From positions 14,249,999 through 14,313,998 of the forward strand of contig NC_060956.1 in NCBI RefSeq assembly GCF_910589235.1: a DNA stretch of 64,000 bases, given 5' to 3'. Of this stretch, positions 38,924 to 52,111 are shown piece by piece. Source of the DNA: Vespa crabro. Its lineage: Eukaryota; Arthropoda; Insecta; Hymenoptera; Vespidae. Made by a program: the position numbers and the translations under genes. The notes beneath the pieces are model-generated. The model did no database searches and had not been told where the DNA came from. It was given only the letters and a program-made list of their open reading frames with translations. Numbering within the stretch: position 1 is the first letter of the stretch; each line of letters starts with the position of its first letter.

Positions 38924-40625
38924 CTGAAAAATAAAAAGACTCTGTTATTGATTAATACGAAATGATAATAATAAATAAAATTAACATTGAGGAATGGGAG
39001 AACAAAAAACATGAGAATAAGTACATATAAATATACATACGAAATGAAAAACTATGAACGCGGTAATTTTTCATTGGTGCCTATGACACGTTTCAAGATA
39101 ACGATTTCAATGACGAAAGACATCTGAAAAAAGCATGAAACGCAATTTCTTTCACATAACTTTGTTTTTTATCATACCCTTTAATATATTTTTAACAGAT
39201 TTTACATTATGCAAGAGAGAGAGAGAGAGAAAAAGAGAGAGAGATCGAACCTGTGCAAGAATATCGATGAATTTCACAGCTCGAATTCAATTCTCTTCTC
39301 TTCATCGTTTCCCTTCTATATCCACATCGTTGTATGTATATAAAATATGCATTGACGTCGAAAAGGTCGTTGCATTAATGGATAGAATATTTTGTACGAA
39401 AGATATCTCGCCCGAGACGGTAAAATTTGCAATTTTCAAAGAAAGAAAAAAAGAGCATATAAAATCACCTCTGTTACAATGTATTATTATTAAGGATATT
39501 GTTTTTATGGAAAACAAAAGATCGCAATGATTGTCAAATCTTCAATCCTTTTTTACTTAAGACGTTGAAAACGTTCCTCGTAGTGTATTTTTTACTTTTG
39601 AATTTCAACGACTTGAAGAAATTCATAATAATTTCAAAGAAACTTTCATACTACTATTTTGAAATATCATATAAATCATTTTCGATACGCAATAATGATC
39701 AATGCATCCTTCAAAATGATTATTTTTTTTATAGAAATTCGATTTTTAAAATTCTCTCTTCGATATTTTAATATGAAAAAAAAATCATCGATATAATTGC
39801 GAAACAGAAAGTTTAGATTATAATTTTTCTCGTAACAAAATTATGATTTTGATCGACATATCCTCAATTCATACAAATTGATAACGTATGATTACGTTAG
39901 ATAATTGTTATAATAAAAGATACATAATTTTTGTTTTCGCATTAATACAAACAAAGAGACTTATCAGATTTTTTGATTTATTGAATGAAAATTATTGATG
40001 ATTCGTTCAAATAAAAAAAAAAATAGTTTAATGTTTGAACATAGAAAATCTAATACATCATGAAAATAATGCAATATGTATATATATGTTTCTTAATAAA
40101 ATTTATAAAATGCGTATATGCTCGATATTTACAATCTGCTTAAATTCAATGTGTACTTGATAACATCCAAGTCGCGTGGCAAAACAATCGGCAAATAAAC
40201 AACTCTAACTAATAAAAAAAAATGATTGTTCAGTTTTAACAGAAATTTTGTTCAATTTACAATAATGTGTGAAATTAATGCAAATATGTAATTTATCTTT
40301 ATAATATTTCTTCGTCAACAACCGATTCTATCGTTTCTATGATCTACATATATAATTTATCTGTTTTACAGCTTAATAAATAATAGAATACAAATTTTTA
40401 AAGATTCGTCAAAACGTTATGTTGACGCAGGTGTTGAAGTGCAAAGCATGCGAGGCATACATTTTTCTTTTTTTTTTTTTCTTTTCGTATCTTTGAAAAA
40501 AAAGGTACGCAATGATACGAAGAACGAATGAAAGGCGATCGTTCAGTATCTATAAAACAATTTCTTCAAAATCTCTCAATGAATCCAAGAATGTCCTTTA
40601 ATTTGATATCGAAAAATATTTTACA

Positions 40626-40856
40626 ATGAATGCTCGAATCGTCAAAGAAATTATCCAAAAAATTTGCATTTTGTTTTTTTTATCTCTATATTTCATACAC
40701 TTACGTTCGAACAAAGTGCCAGACAATCGTCAACTTGAAAGGCATTCACGAAGGGCGATGATAGATGATGGTATATCAGTGAAGTCGTCAATAAAAGAAT
40801 TGAACGAAAAATGTAATTATTTATCATCGTCATCAATATGTCGTCGTTTTAATTAA
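40626..40856 (+). CDS. Possible small secreted peptide precursor (uncertain)
   Basis: A 76-codon frame starting with ATG. The N-terminal 27 residues are hydrophobic after a short basic start (KICILFFLSLYFIHL), compatible with a signal peptide. Then come a dibasic site (SRRAM) and a short Cys-containing C-terminus (CNYLSSSSICRRF). A TATA-like CTATAAAAC lies about 75 bp upstream. I do not recognise the product, and open frames of this size also occur by chance in this region. No splice evidence or neighbour supports it. Confidence 0.2.
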   Translation: MNARIVKEIIQKICILFFLSLYFIHLRSNKVPDNRQLERHSRRAMIDDGISVKSSIKELNEKCNYLSSSSICRRFN

Positions 40857-42426
40857 TAATTTAGAAAGTATATAAACTTGCACTTGTATTTCCATGCGAT
40901 TAGCATGACTCACGTGTCACAAAAATAACGTGTTAAAAAAAAGAAGAAAAGAAAAAAGAAAAATAAAAACGAAAAGAAAAAGATCAATGCGTGATTTATC
41001 AGATTTACTAATCTATACTTTTAAATTATCTATATTTTCACGTTTAATGATAAACGTTCGTAGACTGCCTTTCGTATATCTCCTTTAACGCGTGAATGGT
41101 TACAAACTAAAATGTATTCGCGTATTTCATGCAAATTAAGAACGCGATTCCCCCTTTAAAGAAGCGCGAGTAATGTTTTATTCGAACGTATTTAAAGTTG
41201 TATCCCCTACTACACACGATTCGCTTTCGTAATATTGCTTTAAACTCGTATTTATGGCTTCCAATAAGTGAAAATCAAATAAAGGTTCTTTTTCTTTCAT
41301 CGCTTTGATGTGCCACCCTTGTTTTTGTGCTCTTGATTCATTCTTGCTTATATCATCATTGTCGTCTTTGTTATACCGTTGTCTTTGTTTGTCAAAAGAA
41401 TATAAAATCAAAATATTTCCAAAATATTAAAAAATTTAAATATATTTTTAGAGGATCAGAAATAGACGAATGAAAAATAAGCTTAGTAATGATTATTATA
41501 TTGGATAAAATATTTATGAATATCTTCTATCTTATACATATATCAGTATACTTCTCAATTTGTTGCCTTTAACATCATTATTATGCATGTCGATTTCATA
41601 TTTAACTTAAACTGAAATTCAGTTTTAGAATATAAGCTATAAGAGTTATGCATGAAGTAAATGCTAATAGATAAGTAAATTCTTTTACTAGTACATTTAT
41701 CTTTAATAAATAAAAATATTATATGATAAATATATTCACAGTATTAAACTCATAAATAAATATATGAAATGTATAAATAATGAAAAATGTTGAAATTAAA
41801 CTTTTTTACTTTGACAGAACTGCATGTTCGGTAACAGACTAGTATTCGCAGTCGAAGATCGATAAAAGTAACTAATGCTGTCACAGGGAAGGAATAGTAT
41901 AAGAATAAAATTTATTCAATGTTATATTATATTATTAAAACGATTTACATCGTATATCATGCAATAGCTGGACTGCATAATCTGCGATTAACCTATATAC
42001 TGTTATATTATTTATTGAAATAATATGTTCATTCATTTTGAATAATTCGCATTTATGTAATGAAATAGAAATACTAGACAAAATAACATGATCCCAAGCA
42101 TATTACAGAAAACAGTAAGTTGTACGTCAGTGATCATCTGAAAGAAACAAATACTCGGTAAAACGAATTTACTGTGTCAAAAAATATGCGTAATACCTAT
42201 CGTATTTGTAATATAATTTTCTATTTAAGTCAAATAATATGTAATATTTAAATACCTTGAATATTTTGTGATATTATTTTCAATTTGTCTACCTTCTTTT
42301 CTATAATTTTTTCTGACAATCTACTAAAATATACTCGTAATAACGAAGACAATATGACAATTTTCACAGGTCTTATGATATACTCTGTGAGTGGTAGCTC
42401 GTTTATAACTTATTTATATACTCAGA

Positions 42427-42560
42427 GATGATTGGTCAAGAATGAAGAACGATGATTGGTCCATTGCGTTCATTATTATGTTATGTTCAAATTGGATGGG
42501 TTTATGAACGCGATTGCCTACCTTGGCGTCACTCGCACGAACTATTCAATTTAAATTTTG
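42427..42560 (+). promoter_or_regulatory. Kinesin-5 promoter: three inverted CCAAT boxes and a CHR-like site
   Basis: ATTGG (CCAAT on the other strand) occurs at 42431-42435, 42455-42459 and 42491-42495, the first two in the same context GATGATTGGTC. A TTTAAA, one of the CHR-type sequences, lies at 42550-42555. In animal mitotic genes, NF-Y at CCAAT boxes plus a CHR gives G2/M expression. The translation start is at 42693, so the spacing fits a proximal promoter. The transcription start is not known. Confidence 0.45.
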
Positions 42561-42692
42561 TAACGGAAAAGTTAGTGTCATCAAACGCGCGTATGTGATT
42601 ACAGAAAGGAGGTATTACCAAAATCTGAAACAATTTATAAATATAGAAGGTTCTATCAAAGAGAAGGTGTACGATTATCAAATATCAGAAAG

Positions 42693-45600
42693 ATGAATGA
42701 GACGCGCACTGGAAAAAAGGATAAAAATCAACATATACAAGTGTTTGTACGAGTCAGGTGCGCGAAAAAAAATATACTATTTTATAGATTAAAACAATTT
42801 GTATTTGTATTGTAAAAATTTTCTTTTTATCGTGTATAATAATTTCTTTTTTTTTACCAGGCCGATAAATAATGCAGAACGACTTGGAAAATCAGTGTCA
42901 GTGGTGGAAGTACCATCGAATAAAGATGTAATAATACGTGAAAGACCGCAAGATAAACTTTCAAAAAAGTTCACATTTGATAAAGTATTTGGTCCATTAT
43001 CGAAGCAGGTATGTATATTGTTTTATAATTTATATGTGTTTTTTAAAATATTTTATCATTACAATTGACTTAGTTTAGTTTATATTATATATATTAGATT
43101 GATGTATACAAAGCTGTTGTTAGTCCTCTATTGGAAGAAGTTTTGGCTGGATATAATTGTACAGTGTTTGCATATGGACAAACTGGTACAGGAAAAACTT
43201 TTACTATGGAAGGCGTCAGCAATGATCCAGCTTTACATTGGCAAAGTGTAATTTATTTAAATATTCAACATAAATTAGTTTTAATAATATATTTATAAAT
43301 TAATTCATATGTTGTTTAGGACACAACTGCTGGAATTATACCGCGTACCTTAAGTCATTTGTTTGACGAACTACGATTATTAGAAGCTCAGGAATACACA
43401 GTACGAATCAGTTTTCTAGAACTCTATAATGAAGAATTATTTGATCTTCTATCACCCAATGATGATGCTTCAAAAATAAGGTAATCCTAATATACTTTAA
43501 TTTATAAATTTATGAATTTTTTTAAATTACATATTTAATAACATTTAAATAACATATTACGTTATTAGATTATATGAAGATACATCAAGAAAAGGTGCTG
43601 TTATCATTCATGGTTTAGAAGAAGTAACTGTACATAACAAAAGTGAAGTTTATAAGATCCTTGAAAAAGGATCAGAAAAGAGACAAACAGCAGTAACATT
43701 GATGAATGCTCAGTCAAGGTTAATATAATATCATGCATTGTTATAATAATTACGTTTTACAAAATTTATGGTCTCAAAAAACTCTCTATTCTACATAATT
43801 TTTCATATTAATAATCTTCATAATTATTTTAGTCGATCACATACAGTTTTTTCAATCACTGTACATATCAAAGAGAACACTGTTGATGGAGAAGAGCTCT
43901 TGAAAACTGGGAAACTAAATTTAGTAGACTTAGCAGGAAGTGAAAATGTAGGTAGATCTGGTGCAGTTGATAGAAGAGCAAGAGAAGCTGGTAATATTAA
44001 TCAATCTTTATTGACTCTTGGACGAGTTATAACAGCATTAGTAGAAAGAGCACCACATATACCATATAGGTATATATGATAAAAAATTGTATGTTATGTT
44101 ATTACATTTATAAAATTGTTTTTATATAAAATTAATATTTTTAATATATATAGAGAATCTAAGTTAACGAGACTTCTTCAAGAATCACTGGGTGGACGTA
44201 CAAAGACGTCTATAATTGCGACGATATCTCCTGCTAGCATAAATCTGGAAGAAACTTTATCAACATTAGACTATGCACATAGAGCAAAAAATATTACTAA
44301 TCGTCCAGAAATTAATCAAAAGCTTTCTAAGAAAGCATTACTTAAAGAATATACAGAGGAAATTGAAAGATTAAGAAGAGATTTATTAGCAACACGTGAA
44401 AGAAATGGTGTTTACCTTGCACAGGAAAATTATAATGAAATGCAAAGTTTAATAGATTATCAAGGTAGAGAGATAGAAGAAAAAATAAATCATATTAAAG
44501 CACTCGAAGAAACAATGCAAAATAAAGAAGTAAGATTTTTTTTAGCTACTTTATAAATGCATTATAATTTCTTTTATATATTTTTTGTTTTCTTTTTTTT
44601 TCTTTTTTCTTTTTTGATTACAGAAATTATTCAATGATTTGCAAGTAGAACATTATGTACAGACAAACAAGTTGCAAGAAGTGGAAAATAATTTAGCAAG
44701 TACAACTAATGTATTAAAATCAACTAAAAATCACTTGAAAATGACTAAGCAAGAAAGGGATGAACAAAAATATCTTGTAGAAAATCATGTATCAACTGAA
44801 AAAATATTATTATCCCAAGCAAAGACACTTTTGAATGTTGCAGATACAGCAAGTACAGATACTTATAAATTACATGATAAAATCGGTCGCAAAACGTAAG
44901 TAAATAATCGATGTTTATTTTTCTTTTTATAATAATTATTTGACGAAATTACATTTGTTTTATATATGTATAGGAAAGTAGAGGAAGAAAATGAAAATCT
45001 TAGTCAACAGTTCCAAAATAATATTAAAAATCGTTTCCAAGATATTGAAAATGATCTTTCTGTTTATACACATGAATTGGTACAATTTTGCATGTCTCTG
45101 AAAACTCAAATTGGTAAAAGAAAGATTCTTGTTTATCAAAAGTATATTGCAGTGTAAAAAAACTTATATGCTTATGTAAAATTTATATATGTTTAGAAAC
45201 AGTTACCAGTGAAGGATTAACAGCAGCCAAACTTACTACTAAGAAATTAGCAGAGGACATAGATAGTTCTGTAAGTTATTTAATTGCATTTTCAGTATAT
45301 TCAATAAAATAATCATTAATAATATATTTTCAGTATACTGTTTATGAAGAATGGTTAAAAAAAGAAATTGAAGTTGTTTCCAATGTAACTGAAGATGAGC
45401 GTAATCGATTAGACGAATTTTCTAGAAAATTAGTATCTAGAATTGAAAGCTTGGTAAAAACAAAAATAGCGGAAAATTTAAACGTTTTAAATGAAAGTGT
45501 TTCACAAAAACTTCAACATTTAGCAACACTAGCAAAAACATCTATAAACGAAATGTGTAATTATCAACTTACAGAATGTAATCAGTTATGCAAGAACATA

Positions 45601-47289
45601 GAAGAGATAGAACAAACTGTTCAAAATGTACTGCATAATCAAGGTCAAACTATACAAGAAAATCAACAATTTGCAAAGGTATAAAAACTTAAAGACATAT
45701 GTATCATACTTTTTAGATATATAAATTATAAATATAAAATTTTTTTAGATGTTCGAAGATGTATATCTTCAATTCAATAATCTTCGCAAAAATGAAAACC
45801 AAAGACATATCGCGGTTTCTGATATGTTAAATCATGTAAATAAAACATGCAATAATATTAGTAATAAAATTAAAGATGACTACAAATTGAGTGTAGATAA
45901 GAAACAAAGTTTACAAGACAAGTTAGAAAATGACTTTACGATTATCGAAAATGATGTTGCTTTGAGTACAAAAGAGGTAATATTATTTTCATAATGCGAT
46001 TTTATTGAGAAAATTTGTTAAATAAGAATGAGATACGATATTCATTTATTATAGAATAGGATATTGGCAGACCAAATTTTGGAGCAAAGTGTTACTCTAA
46101 CAGAAGAAATACAAACAGAATTATCGGCAAGATCGAATGCGTTAGAAAAATATAAAAATGTTTCGGAAGATCATGCTAAAGCGTTGAAATATAAAACAGA
46201 GAATGATAGAATCGCTTTTTCTACCTTAATTAATGTAAGTTCAATTATTAAAATAATGGAAATTATATAATTTCTTGTTTATATTTTTATAAAATCATAT
46301 TATATATAATTTGTTCTTTTTTATTTTTAATAGAATATCAACGAAATTACAGAAACTACATATGCTAACACACAAGTTGGAAATAAGTTAGAAAGTCGAA
46401 GTACAGAATCAATAGAATGCAATAATAGAATCATTGCACAACTACATACGACAGAGCATGAAATCGAAAAATTCCTGATTGAAGACTTACGACATGACGT
46501 AGCGACAGGTTTTTACTTTCTTTCCACATAATATCTTATATAAAAATATCAGATTTTATTAAATTACTTTTTACTATTATTTATTTTCATCGTTTAGGTT
46601 TAACACCTGCAAGAAAAGAATTTCAATACCCTCGTCATCTGACTGCAACTTCTCCGCATGAACGTATTCTTCAAAGATTTAGGGAAATTAGAAAAAATAT
46701 AAATACTTCAGAAAGTGATGTAAGTTGTTACTTTTAATACATAATCATCTGTATAATTTTGACTGATTTAATTTAATCATAATAATATATGTATATATAT
46801 ATAAAAGACGTAATATTAATTTTAATATTATATAAGACGTAATATTATTATAGGAAGACACGATTCTAAATCAATCATCCGAAAATGAAACGATCATTTC
46901 ATCGCCTCTTTTTGAAAACACAGTGATTAGTGCGTCAACACCAATTTTTAATATAAATGGAGAATTACCAGATAAAAGTAATACGGTTAAATACAATATT
47001 GTCAGGGCTGCTTCGGCGTCAGATATTTCCTTAATTCCAAGACCAACTCTTGAAACTAGTATTCAATCCGAACCTGATTTATGTATAAAGGTAAGTATTC
47101 ATTAGATTTGGAATAAACGATTGAAATAATTTTTTCTATATTAATTATATAATATCGTGTATACATATTTTACAGAACCATGATAAAGAAAACGACAAAG
47201 ATGAATTTTTAAAACCAGACATGATGAAAAGCAAACGATTATCAAAAACAAGGTGTTCGAATCGAAAAGTGCTTGGATCATATAACTGA
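42693..47289 (+). CDS. Klp61F: Kinesin-5 (Eg5/KIF11/Klp61F), mitotic bipolar motor, complete
   Basis: Seventeen exons: 42693-42757, 42861-43008, 43098-43247, 43320-43480, 43569-43718, 43833-44069, 44154-44529, 44624-44895, 44974-45113, 45197-45270, 45334-45678, 45749-45976, 46055-46234, 46334-46508, 46598-46719, 46854-47090, 47176-47289. Total 3174 nt, 1057 aa, as in human Eg5. The N-terminal motor has VFVRVRP, the P-loop GQTGTGKT (about residue 98), switch I SSRSH (about 225), switch II DLAGSE (about 258) and a long loop 5 after FTMEG, typical of the family. Long coiled coils follow. The BimC box (TPARKEFQYP, Thr about 903) is the Cdk1-regulated spindle-binding site. The protein forms bipolar tetramers that slide antiparallel microtubules apart in the spindle. 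A poly(A) signal AATAAA lies at 47324-47329, close to the stop. Confidence 0.97.
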
Positions 47290-48939
47290 TAATACATTTA
47301 CACATACATTATACATATAGTAAAATAAAACTTTAGAGATGTTTAAAAAAAAAAAAGAGTATCACGTAATCATACAATTATTCTTTTTATCTTTTTTTTA
47401 CATATGAATATATATATATATATTGTACTTCATCAGAATTTATCATATAATCCTACTTGAGCAAATGTATTGTTTTTGAATGTTTCATGTTTTTTCATTA
47501 TATTAATACAATAGATATTGTACATATAAATGTATGTGCACAGGTGGAATGATGCTAATAAGTTAATAAATTAACATACACGCGAAAAGGTACTGTATTA
47601 TTGCTAAATATAAGATTAGTACCTGACAGACTCTCTGTAAGATATCTAATAACACTGAAACATTATTCATTTTATGCATTTACAAGGTGATAAATAAAAA
47701 TTGTAAATTTTTTAGATTCTGTCAAGTTTAATGAATGAATTATTTTCAACAAAATGAAAAAAGTGCACTGTTTTACCGTGTACTTTTTATTTTTATATTT
47801 TCTTATAAAAAACGATAATATATATTATTAACGTGACAAATTTATCAAAATCAAACAAGGTGATATATATATATATATCACCTTGTTTGATATTATATAT
47901 ATATATAAAATAAAAAAATGTATTCAGAAAAAGGCCTCTGTCAACATGTAAATTTGGAATTAATTCGAATTTCAATATTCATTATTGATATTACGAAATC
48001 GTACTTGTACTCATATATCAAATTTAAAATTGCTTAACGACTAACTTCAATATGGGCATTTACAAATTCTTCCTCCTCCTTCCCTCTTTATTAAATAAAT
48101 CAATATAAATTTCTTAATGATAAAATTTAGGAAGATATCTTAGAGAATTAAAGCAATAATTTACAAAGCACAGTTTTACAAAACTTTACTGTAGAAATAA
48201 AGAATATCTGAATATCAACGGGAATTTATATTCAGAGCTTATTCCATGATGTAATAATAAGCGTAAATGGCTAGTTTACATTAAGTAATTGGAATATTTG
48301 TCAAAAGCAACAGATAACATTAATAATAGATAGTATCTCTAAAGAAATTGTATATAAAGGTATATATATATATAAAAGAAACTGATATATAATTTTATAT
48401 TACCGACAGTTTTTACTATAAATAAATAACTTGTACATTATAGTTCTATTCTTATTCTTTCTTTTCTTCTTTCTTTTTTTGTTTTCTAATACATAAAAGA
48501 TAAATTTAAATTATTATCCGCGTACACATGAGTGCACAGAAAAGAAATTTATTTTGGACCCTTTGACATTAGAAAAATATTGTTCTTCTTATTGTCACAA
48601 GTGCGCAAAAATGGAGCACACGTTTGTCTAAAAAAAAAAAAAAAAAAAAAAAATGGGACTTTTTTATCGAGCCTCTTGTTTACTTATTATTCAAAAATCC
48701 CAGAGTTGCACGCATAACAAAAAAATTAGCTTAGCATTTTATAAAATATAATTTTTTGGCACAGGCATTCAATGCTTCCGATGACGACTGTAAACAATTT
48801 ATTCGTCATCCTCGTTACGCGTGCACTACGTCGTTAAACATATTACAACGCAATGCGCACCAAAGTGTATTAACGTTTTATTAATAATAAATAAACGTTT
48901 CAGTTCTTTCGGACTCTTCCAGTAGCATGTATAAGACGA
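47290..48939. other. Convergent 3' region between kinesin-5 and masquerade
   Basis: AT-rich, no coding frame. Holds the kinesin-5 poly(A) site (about 47330), a 42-bp perfect palindrome (47850-47891), a poly(A) tract (48630-48653) and presumably the masquerade 3' UTR. Confidence 0.6.
47850..47891. repeat. 42-bp perfect palindrome
   Basis: ATCAAACAAGG at the left end is the exact reverse complement of CCTTGTTTGAT at the right end, and the centre is a TGA(TA)nTCA palindrome, so all 42 bases are self-complementary without a spacer. It can form a cruciform or, in RNA, a long hairpin. Confidence 0.9.
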
Positions 48940-51900
48940 TTAAAGATTATTCACTGATATGATTTGATTTATCCAACCAATAAAGGCGGATACTTTAACA
49001 TAAACACCAGGAACATCCAACCTTCCACAGCCAAAGCCCCACGATACTAAACCTGCTAATTCGTAAAAGCCATCATCCTGACAAACCAATGGACCTCCTC
49101 CATCACCCTATGATGTTCGACAATATCAGACATTAAAAGATATATCAAATATATGAATATTATCGTTTTATAATAATATACATAGACACTGCTCAAAAGC
49201 AATTAGGGGAAATATTGCAGTCATTGACCCTATCAATAAGGTACATAATATCTGAGATTTAAATGCATATAATAAAACGATTAAAAATCAATTCACAGTT
49301 TTCCGGGTCACTTTTTTTCTTCTATTCTATTTATTTGGTAGCTTGCTATAAAATCAATTAAGTCACTAATTGTTTTGAACAGTGTATATATCTTGTTATG
49401 ATAAATTTCATTTAATTAATTAATTAATTAATTGATTGACTGTGTACATACCTGACACGCATCATTGCCCTGCTCTCCACCGGCACAAAAACTACTAGCT
49501 GGAAGTATAAAGATTTTTTCCGTCACAGCGTTTACTTTCCTTATACATTCGGCATCGCTAACAATCGGTATTTCTGCTTCACGTACTCGAAGAGGAATGG
49601 GACCAGCTGTACAACGAAGATACGATATTACAAAGATAAATAACTGGATGAATGGATATTATTGATGTTTACGTTTTTACCTTCACCCATGTATCCGTAG
49701 CCAGTAACTGTACACCGTTTACCAGCCGTATGACTAACACCTCTAGCAGGTAAACAAACAAGACAAACTCCATCTTTTAATTCCGCTTGGCCATATAATT
49801 TCAATAGAGCTATATCGTTATCTAAAGTTTGGCTGTTGTGATTGTGATGAATGTAAGTAGTAGCGACTCTTAACGTTTGCGCACCAGGACTACCATACTT
49901 GCGAGTTAAATCGTGATCTCCAACTCTCACGTAGATCGCGTCACCGGATCTTACGATACTGTAAATATAATTTGCTTTAATTATTTCCGAAGAAGATTCG
50001 AATGAAATTATATCGAGTTTGTCAATAAGTAATGTCAGTAAATATATTTGATACGTCGTTTATTTACATATAAAATTCTGACATTATTTATTAAACTAAC
50101 GTAATGGAAGAAATGATATATGTAGAAATTTTTCAGCTTACTTTGTGACACAATGAGCTGCTGTCAATACCCATTGAGTACCGATAAGAGCTCCACCACA
50201 AAGATACTGATTAAGAGAATTAATAAGAGCAACCTGCCAACACCATTCATTGGCATCTGCATCTTCTCCCCCAACTACACGTGCAACTCTTTCGGAACTA
50301 CGAGCTTGAATCGGGCCACGAGAAGTTCCTTTTACACCGCATACATATTTACTGTACACTGGACTCTTTGTAGTCGTCGATATCGTCATTGTTGTCGTTT
50401 CGTCTGAAAAATATAAATAAATAGCAAAAAAATATCCAAATTTTTGAAAGAACGTTTGAGAAAGAAAAAAAATTTGATGTAATAGATATGATTACTTACA
50501 AATTGTTGGAGTAAAGTCTGTCGTATGTGGTCTAGACGTAACGATATTGTTGTAAGTATCATTTCTGTTAGTCAAAATCGGTTCACTGCTATTTCCACCG
50601 TGAAGTTCTCTGATTAATGATTTCGGGGCGCAACATTGATGTCCCTGTTTCTTGCACTTGAACAAATTCGTTAATTCTGCATTTCCTATAAACCCAATCA
50701 ATGAAAGAAAATGTACATTCTTTTTTAATAAGAGATAATAATAAAGATGAAGTTTACTTACTGAAACAAGTGAAGGATAAGTAGGATACGATGCAAGAAC
50801 CAGGACACTCCGGACGTGGATCAGGTGGTAAAGTTATGGTGGTTGTTGGTCTCGTCGTAGGTCTCGGTCGTGGTCTTGGAGTCTAATTTGGAAGAAGTCG
50901 GTCGATGAGTCTCCTTTTTGAAAAGATCGTTGTCTCTTTAACGCTCGGTTTACAGTACATCTTCCGAGATCTTTACTTGCCTCGACTCTTATCTTCCTTT
51001 GGGGAGGAGGGGTTTACCGTAAAAAAGAAATAGAATCACCTGCGGCGGACTTTTCGTGTTGTCACAGCAAATCGATCCAGATTGACAAGTGGATGTTTTA
51101 GCAATAATCACGTTTGGTCGTTCACAGAATGCTGCCATGATTGTCAGCAAGCAGAAACCAGGACAAGGTGGCAGTTTAGGTTGAGGAGGCGAAGGCCTTG
51201 TAGTTGGACGGACGGTCGTCGTTGCTTCCTGAACACGGATCTTGTATAAAACTTGTCTCCCTTCAAAATCAAATAACAAAATAAAACATTTATAAACTTA
51301 TGTACCTCTTTTACAAGTAATTCGGTAATACAACAAGATCTATCTCCTGGACAATCTGCTTCTGTATCAATGTTGTCGCAGAAGAGAGCATATAGGCCGC
51401 TGGTACATTCGCCTTTACATGGTTTTCTCAAAGTAGGTTTTGGTCTTGTTTGCATCGTCGTCGTACTCGTTGTTGTCGTAATTGCCGTCGACGGTTGTTT
51501 AGTAGATGTCCATACCGTACTAGTTGTCGTCGTCGTAGCCATTGATGGATTCGTTGAGTGAATACCAGGTCTCGTACTCGTTTGAGAAGACATACCATTT
51601 TTGTTAGATATATTGTATCGACTTGCGTTTGTTCGATCGATCACCAATAATTCTGCTGGTGGAGAATCACCAAAAGCATCTCTCGTGACGCAACATTTGT
51701 GTCCCAACTTGCAGAGAGAGTCTATAGCGAGTATAGCATCACAATAATCGGCTATCCTTTCTGGCATACATATTCCCGAGCACGTTTTTCCTGTTAATGA
51801 ATGATAATTGAGTGAGAAACGTTTCGAATTCCCTTTCTTCAAGGTGATATTTAAATAAACATTTGATTGAAGAAGAACATACCTTGAGATTTATCAGCTG

Positions 51901-52080
51901 GCTCGTTTTGCTAGAAAAAGATTCAATTATTTGAACCATTAGGTAATTATGTTTCATTGAATATCTTTGATATCAAAAAGAATATCAGTAGACTCACTTT
52001 ACTCGGTACAGTAGAAACCGATGTAGAGACAAGCGAAGTAGTCGTTTTCATCGTCGTCGTCGTCGTTGCTGCCGCCGTTG

Positions 52081-52111
<31 letters not shown>

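Larger units (their letters stand above)
38924..42692. other. Upstream DNA of torso and kinesin-5 (divergent)
   Basis: AT-rich, mostly without recognisable genes. The missing torso first exon and its promoter should be here, since the region faces both genes. Two short open frames look somewhat protein-like: plus 40626-40856, with a hydrophobic N-terminus, and minus 41178-41411, which lacks an ATG at its 5' end. A GA array lies at 39212-39243 and pyrimidine/A-rich runs near 40465 and 40935. The kinesin-5 promoter lies at about 42420-42690. Confidence 0.5.
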
